Source: Pristionchus mayeri
Lineage: Eukaryota > Nematoda > Chromadorea > Rhabditida > Neodiplogasteridae
NCBI GenBank assembly: GCA_036245805.1
Contig: BTRK01000005.1
Span: 34,515,469 to 34,579,468 of the forward strand
Reading direction: 5' to 3'
Length of the DNA stretch: 64,000 bases
Numbering within the stretch: position 1 is the first letter of the stretch; the number at the start of each line of letters is the position of its first letter. This document shows positions 60,235 to 64,000 of the stretch, in pieces. The translations under genes were made by a program, and so were the position numbers. Below the pieces are notes generated by a model that was not told the DNA's origin, did no database searches, and saw only the letters and a list, made by a program, of their open reading frames with translations.

Positions 60235-61183
60235 CACAAAAATCGCAATTGTTTGCTTAAGTAAAAAATGGAAAGCGAAAAAATGAGAGATGAAGTTGAG
60301 AAAACAATCAATCTATTAAATTATGGTATATAATCAAGAGGAATGAGCGTGGTGGATGAATACAAACGGGGGTTCCATTACTATCAGACGCGATCGCGGT
60401 CGTGTTGCGTGTCAGCTGTACGAATGGACGAAATAGTGATGCATTGTTTTCTCAGTGAGTTTTGTGGCCTGATGTCGAGCACTTTTTTCTTTAGAGAAAA
60501 AAAGTTCATCCAAATGGGTAATCGCTGATAAATATTTATATATTTTATTTGATAATAAATGCACATTGTAGAGATACATAATCCAATAATGACAATAAAT
60601 GTTTGAAATTGATACTGCCGTTGGTGGGCTGCTACGATGACAAATTTGTGCTCTGTGAAAGGCTCGTCCCAGAATGTATGCTGAAAACTTGCGTCATTGT
60701 TTGTTTTCAACGGGAGAAATGAGAGGAGGAGGAGAGCGAGAGAATGGAGGGTAAGGAAGGGGAGGGGAGGAGATGAGAGAGGGGATGAGGGAGTTAGGGG
60801 AAGTGTAGTGGAAGGGGAGGTGAGGGGCATGAAAGGAGGATGAGAACGACAGGATGAGGAGGGAAGTGAGAATGGAGTGAAGGGAGGACTTGTTCTATGT
60901 TTTGTGTGAAAACACGCATTAGATTTATCTTGGTTGTAATTTATGCAAATGAACAATCTAGTGTCGTTTAGATATTTCTCGCTGTGCTCTGCTATAATGA
61001 CTCGGTGGTCCCATACATTAAACTTGTTCGTTCTCGAGATTCGTTTTGAAAAAAATCTTCACAGAGAGACAGTGCCGTGGACATTTCCAATTCCCTACCC
61101 CCCCCCCCCCCGCTGATCTCCATCGGATTAGGTGACTCGCCGTATCTCGAGAATTTTTTTTAAAAAATGTGGCATGTATGAGG
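60235..61183. other. Upstream region of B3 with long purine tract
   Basis: About 180 nt of almost pure purine on the plus strand (60708-60890). The 190-codon minus frame across it is a Pro/Ser/Leu-rich artefact of that composition. A C run occurs at 61097-61111. A purine tract also precedes A2' and A3. Confidence 0.4.
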
Positions 61184-61748
61184 CTCTGTCTGGTTTGGGG
61201 ACAGTGTCGGTTTGGGGGGGGGGGCATATGTCCTCCCAAACCGATAATGCCCCCCAACCGACGATACGTCCTCTAAAATCTAATGTTCCCAAATCGAACA
61301 AAATCCAACAATTGCTAATTTATTACCTTGAAATGCATTTTATTGATTTCTTGTCGCTTTTCATGTGCTATATGGGTCTGTTGAACTGAGTAAGTTATCT
61401 TTCTCTATCGAGGAGGGGACTGCCAAGGGGGATGGTAATGGTGGTTGTGGTAGTCGGGGAATAGACCAAATGAGTTGTTGCAGTCCAGGGGGAAATAGTA
61501 GTTGTGATGTGTGATGAGGGTAGTTTCTGAGGCTTTATCTATACCTTCCCTGCGCCTTCCACCGAGATTGGTGTCGCGCAGAAATTCAGTTGCCGATGGG
61601 AGAACACTATCCACGAGAGGCTGTGCGCATTGCTCAACCTTAAAATGTTCTCCTAACGATGTATAAACCGAAATTCCCGATATGTCCTCCCAAACCGACG
61701 ATATGTCCACCCAACTCAACGATATGTCCCCCAAAACCAGACAGGACC
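61184..61748. mobile_element. Foldback element with minisatellite arms, relative of 52651-53244
   Basis: Starts CTCTGTCTGGTTTGGGGACA and ends CAAAACCAGACAGGA. Arms of CCAAACCGACGATATGTCC-type units. The core (TCGAGGAGGGGACTGCC ... CACTATCCACGAGAGG) aligns with that of the D4 intron element. Diverged but clearly the same family. Confidence 0.85.
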
Positions 61749-61761
61749 CCTCTCTGGTTTC

Positions 61762-61900
61762 TCCCAACCAGTTGTTAACCAGTGCAAAGGGGCGGAGTTT
61801 CGCCCAACCAGTTGTCAACCAGTCCCCTGACCAGTTGTTGACCAGTTTCCGACCAACAACTGGTTAACCAGTGCCCTAACCAGTTGCTAACCAGTGGAGA
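61762..61900 (+). repeat. AACCAGTTG minisatellite
   Basis: Imperfect tandem and inverted repeats of AACCAGTTGT(T/C)AACCAGT, directly after the foldback element. Low complexity, not coding. Confidence 0.75.
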
Positions 61901-62436
61901 TACTCAAGCGCAATTCGCGCTAAAATCCTTTTGCAATTATTTTCGTCAGCCTTTCCACAAGAAGAAAGTGTATTCCATTTTGCAAATAAATTATGAAGTT
62001 GTCTTCGCTCCATCAAACAATAGTTGAAAAAACTGACCAACACAGGTCTGGCTCCACCAATAGTGGTACCATTATCTCGCCGGGAGCGATCACTATTAGT
62101 GGCACTATTAAAATTACGATAAAATATTACAATAAATAATTAATTATTTTAAAAATCATTATGCGTTAATTTTGGATCCGGAAATAGAAGTATACTGTAA
62201 CTGCCAGAGCGATTTAGATTCGAGTCAGTTGCAATCAATAATTCTTTGTCGAACTTTATTTTTGTCTTGTTTTAATGTTCATAATGGAGATAGTAACACG
62301 GATCACCAGTTGGTTCAGTTATATTAGCGTTTCGTTCTCGGGTTTCTTCAACGCCGGCATTTTTGTTTCGCGCGATCTATTCAGCTTTTTTGTTCCTCCG
62401 AATCGCTTTATTTGCGCAATAAATCGGATGTTTCAG
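61901..62436. other. Intergenic
   Basis: AT-rich sequence with no gene that I recognise. A TTTCAG acceptor at its right end leads into the fibrillarin fragment. Confidence 0.4.
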
Positions 62437-62567
62437 GCCACATCAAAGCATTTTGGCCCAAGGCTCGTTTCGTGGCCCTCAACGCACTTCAATTCCTGAG
62501 GAATGGCGGACACGCTGCCATTTCCATCAAGGAGAATTGCGTCGGCTCGACTGCCGAACGGAGATGA
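62437..62567 (+). pseudogene. Fibrillarin fragment
   Basis: After TTTCAG the frame reads ...[18 protein letters not shown] and then [16 protein letters not shown] and a stop. Fibrillarin has the pattern ARIVALNAxxFLKNGGHxxISIKAxCIDSTA in its SAM-methyltransferase domain, so about 35 residues match. Fibrillarin is the 2'-O-methyltransferase of box C/D snoRNPs in the nucleolus. The stop after STAERR and the absence of the rest of the gene nearby make this a broken fragment. Identification is from memory of the family. Confidence 0.65.
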
Positions 62568-62811
62568 AGTTAGCAACTTTGAATCGCAATGGTTTATTGG
62601 AAATTTGATCATTTAGGCAAAACATTGTGCTTGTCTGACTCAATTCTCCGTTTTCTCCCAATTTGGTTCAATTTTTTTTTCGCAAAACGCGCTTCACATG
62701 AATCTCGCTTTACTCAAAGAGTTATATTGTTATTAGTACCATAACAGTTCTTTACTGTCCTTAATATATTTATATTTGCTCATAGTCATTACGATTTTTT
62801 TACATTTCAGG
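62568..62811. other. Spacer between two pseudogene fragments
   Basis: AT-rich, ending in TTTCAG immediately before the eL20 segment; nothing recognised. Confidence 0.4.
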
Positions 62812-63244
62812 GTGCCGTCCAGGGCGCAAGGTGAATTTCTTCATGAGCAAATCGTCACCGGACGCAAGCTCACCACCGAGAATAAACCCGTGTCTCCCAT
62901 CTACACGACGCAGTTCTTCGCTTCCTGCACGGCGGTCGCCAAGTCCCGCTTCTGGTGCTTCATCTTCATGCTCCGTCGTCTGAAGAAGGCCAACGGAGAG
63001 ATAGATCCTCGAGTGCAAGGAGGTGTGATTTTTTAAATTTATTTTCTTGTTTTATTTTGTGGTTGATTATTCATAAATAGTTTTTGCTAAACAAAGTTAT
63101 ACATTGTTAATGTTGCTTATCTCAGATCTTCCAGGGGAGCAAAGGATCCGTCAAGAACTAAGGAGTGGCTCAAGTACGATTCCCGCACTGCCCACCACAA
63201 CAGTACCGTGAGTATCGTGATGTTTATGTCGCCGGAGACTTCTT
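62812..63244 (+). pseudogene. rpl-20 (pseudogene): Ribosomal protein eL20 (RPL18A) pseudogene, intron kept
   Basis: The first part (62812-63024) reads VTGRKLTTENKPVSPIY, then AVAKSRFWCFIFMLRRLKK and ANGEI, a clear match to the N-terminal half of eL20 of the large ribosomal subunit. After an intron of about 100 nt with TCTCAG at 63121-63126, the second part reads IFQGSKGSVKN, then TAA where a Tyr or Phe codon is expected. One base is missing in GVWLKYDSR and one in HHNMYREYRD. Homology fades near 63244. Because the intron is retained, this is a duplicated rather than a processed pseudogene. It lies 245 bp downstream of a fibrillarin fragment. Confidence 0.85.
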
Positions 63245-64000
63245 TGTAGTTACTTTATTTAATTTAGTAATCTAATGTGAGCATGATGTAAAATTATCGA
63301 AAAAGGAGGGAAGCCCAAGTTCGGTTGTTCTCGATATTTGGCAAAACTTTGTTTCCTTGAATTTACCTAGTCAGTGCATAGTGATAGTTGAAAGCCATGA
63401 AGCGGCGAGCCTGTGCTCAATCCTGGAACGGTAATTTGAACCTCATACATCTTTGTTGCAGTCCCGTAGAAGGAATCGAGACCGACGGGGACGATGAATA
63501 AGAGCAAGAATTCACTGGAGAATATCCCACTCCCAAGGTATTCTACGGCCCCAATATTGGCGGGGGACGCTTTTCTCCCCTCTATTATTTTGTTCGAATC
63601 AAACCCCCTTTTATTGTTTACTTCTTTCAAAGCAACCCTTAGAAGATGTTTTTTCTGTGTACTAATTTCATTTTCTAATTACATCGATATCACGCCTCTC
63701 ACGAGAGAATCGAGCTAAAATCGCTATTCTAGGGAATGGAGCGGAAATTGCCAAAACGGTTCCAACTCATTTTGGGCACCTTGAAACATCCCTAACACTC
63801 TCTCAAAGTCTCATTATGCATACTTCATTTTGGGGCTCCATGCATAGGGTCGGGACTAGGCACCTCCCAATTTGAGAGCTTTTATCGCGGTTACGGTTGA
63901 CCTCTGAGAGACAACGACGTATTTTTCGAGCTCTATCGATCTATATATTTCATTTTCCATGAATATGTAAATGAACCATGATACATTCAAGGCTAATTTT
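63245..64000. other. Intergenic to window end
   Basis: No gene recognised. A short stretch at 63685-63760 (CTCACGAGAGAATCGAGCTA) resembles one at 42055-42100 after D1, perhaps a dispersed repeat. Confidence 0.4.

Noticed and set aside
60384..60956. 190-codon minus-strand frame rich in Pro, Ser and Leu
   Set aside because: It is the complement of a long purine tract; the composition alone explains the missing stops, and no homology or splice context was found.
1..64000. tRNA, rRNA and spliced-leader RNA genes
   Set aside because: I looked for B-box and clover-leaf patterns, rRNA signatures and SL-like sequences and saw none that I could support by eye.

Overview
This is eukaryotic DNA from a nematode, probably a rhabditid or diplogastrid close to Pristionchus. 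Genes are built from many 60-150 nt exons with short introns that end in TTTCAG or similar. The window holds a nematode Srh/Str-type chemoreceptor, large young families of lineage-specific F-box-like genes, and nematode-style BEL/Pao, mariner and CR1-like elements. The genus is an inference; there is no rRNA or mitochondrial marker here.

Left third (1-25.4 kb): a cluster of minus-strand F-box genes that share one exon plan (called the A family here). Copies A1 and A2 recur as A1' and A2', because about 5.2 kb (1-5195) is repeated almost perfectly at 15711-20893. Between the copies lie a dead mariner (7070-8332) and an internally deleted BEL/Pao LTR retrotransposon (8792-14350, 5-bp target duplication). 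A1' reads through 11 exons as an intact 362-residue protein. A2, A2' and A3 carry lesions. A foldback element whose arms are 16-bp minisatellites (21826-23070) sits between A2' and A3.

Middle (25.4-40.7 kb): a minus-strand Srh-like GPCR, a three-exon secreted Ly6/uPAR-like protein, a 5'-truncated CR1-like LINE, two tandem plus-strand secreted proteins of an unrecognised cysteine-containing family (C1 and C2, with a shared promoter block), and a complete minus-strand LRAT-domain gene with a C-terminal membrane segment.

Right third (40.7-64 kb): plus-strand D-family F-box-like genes, mostly decayed, interleaved with minus-strand B-family genes (B1-B3) that use the same exon plan as the A family. 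The stretch is packed with palindromic non-autonomous DNA transposons. They include a 1345-bp foldback with TA target duplication, a roughly 1.0-kb foldback inside a 34-bp minisatellite, two adjacent smaller palindromes, a 1069-bp TIR element inside an exon of D4, and two related foldbacks with minisatellite arms (52651-53244 and 61184-61748). The right end holds broken fragments of fibrillarin and of ribosomal protein eL20 (RPL18A).

Taken together the window looks like a fast-evolving accessory arm: birth and death of F-box and secreted genes alongside heavy foldback-transposon activity. It does not look like a pathway cluster.
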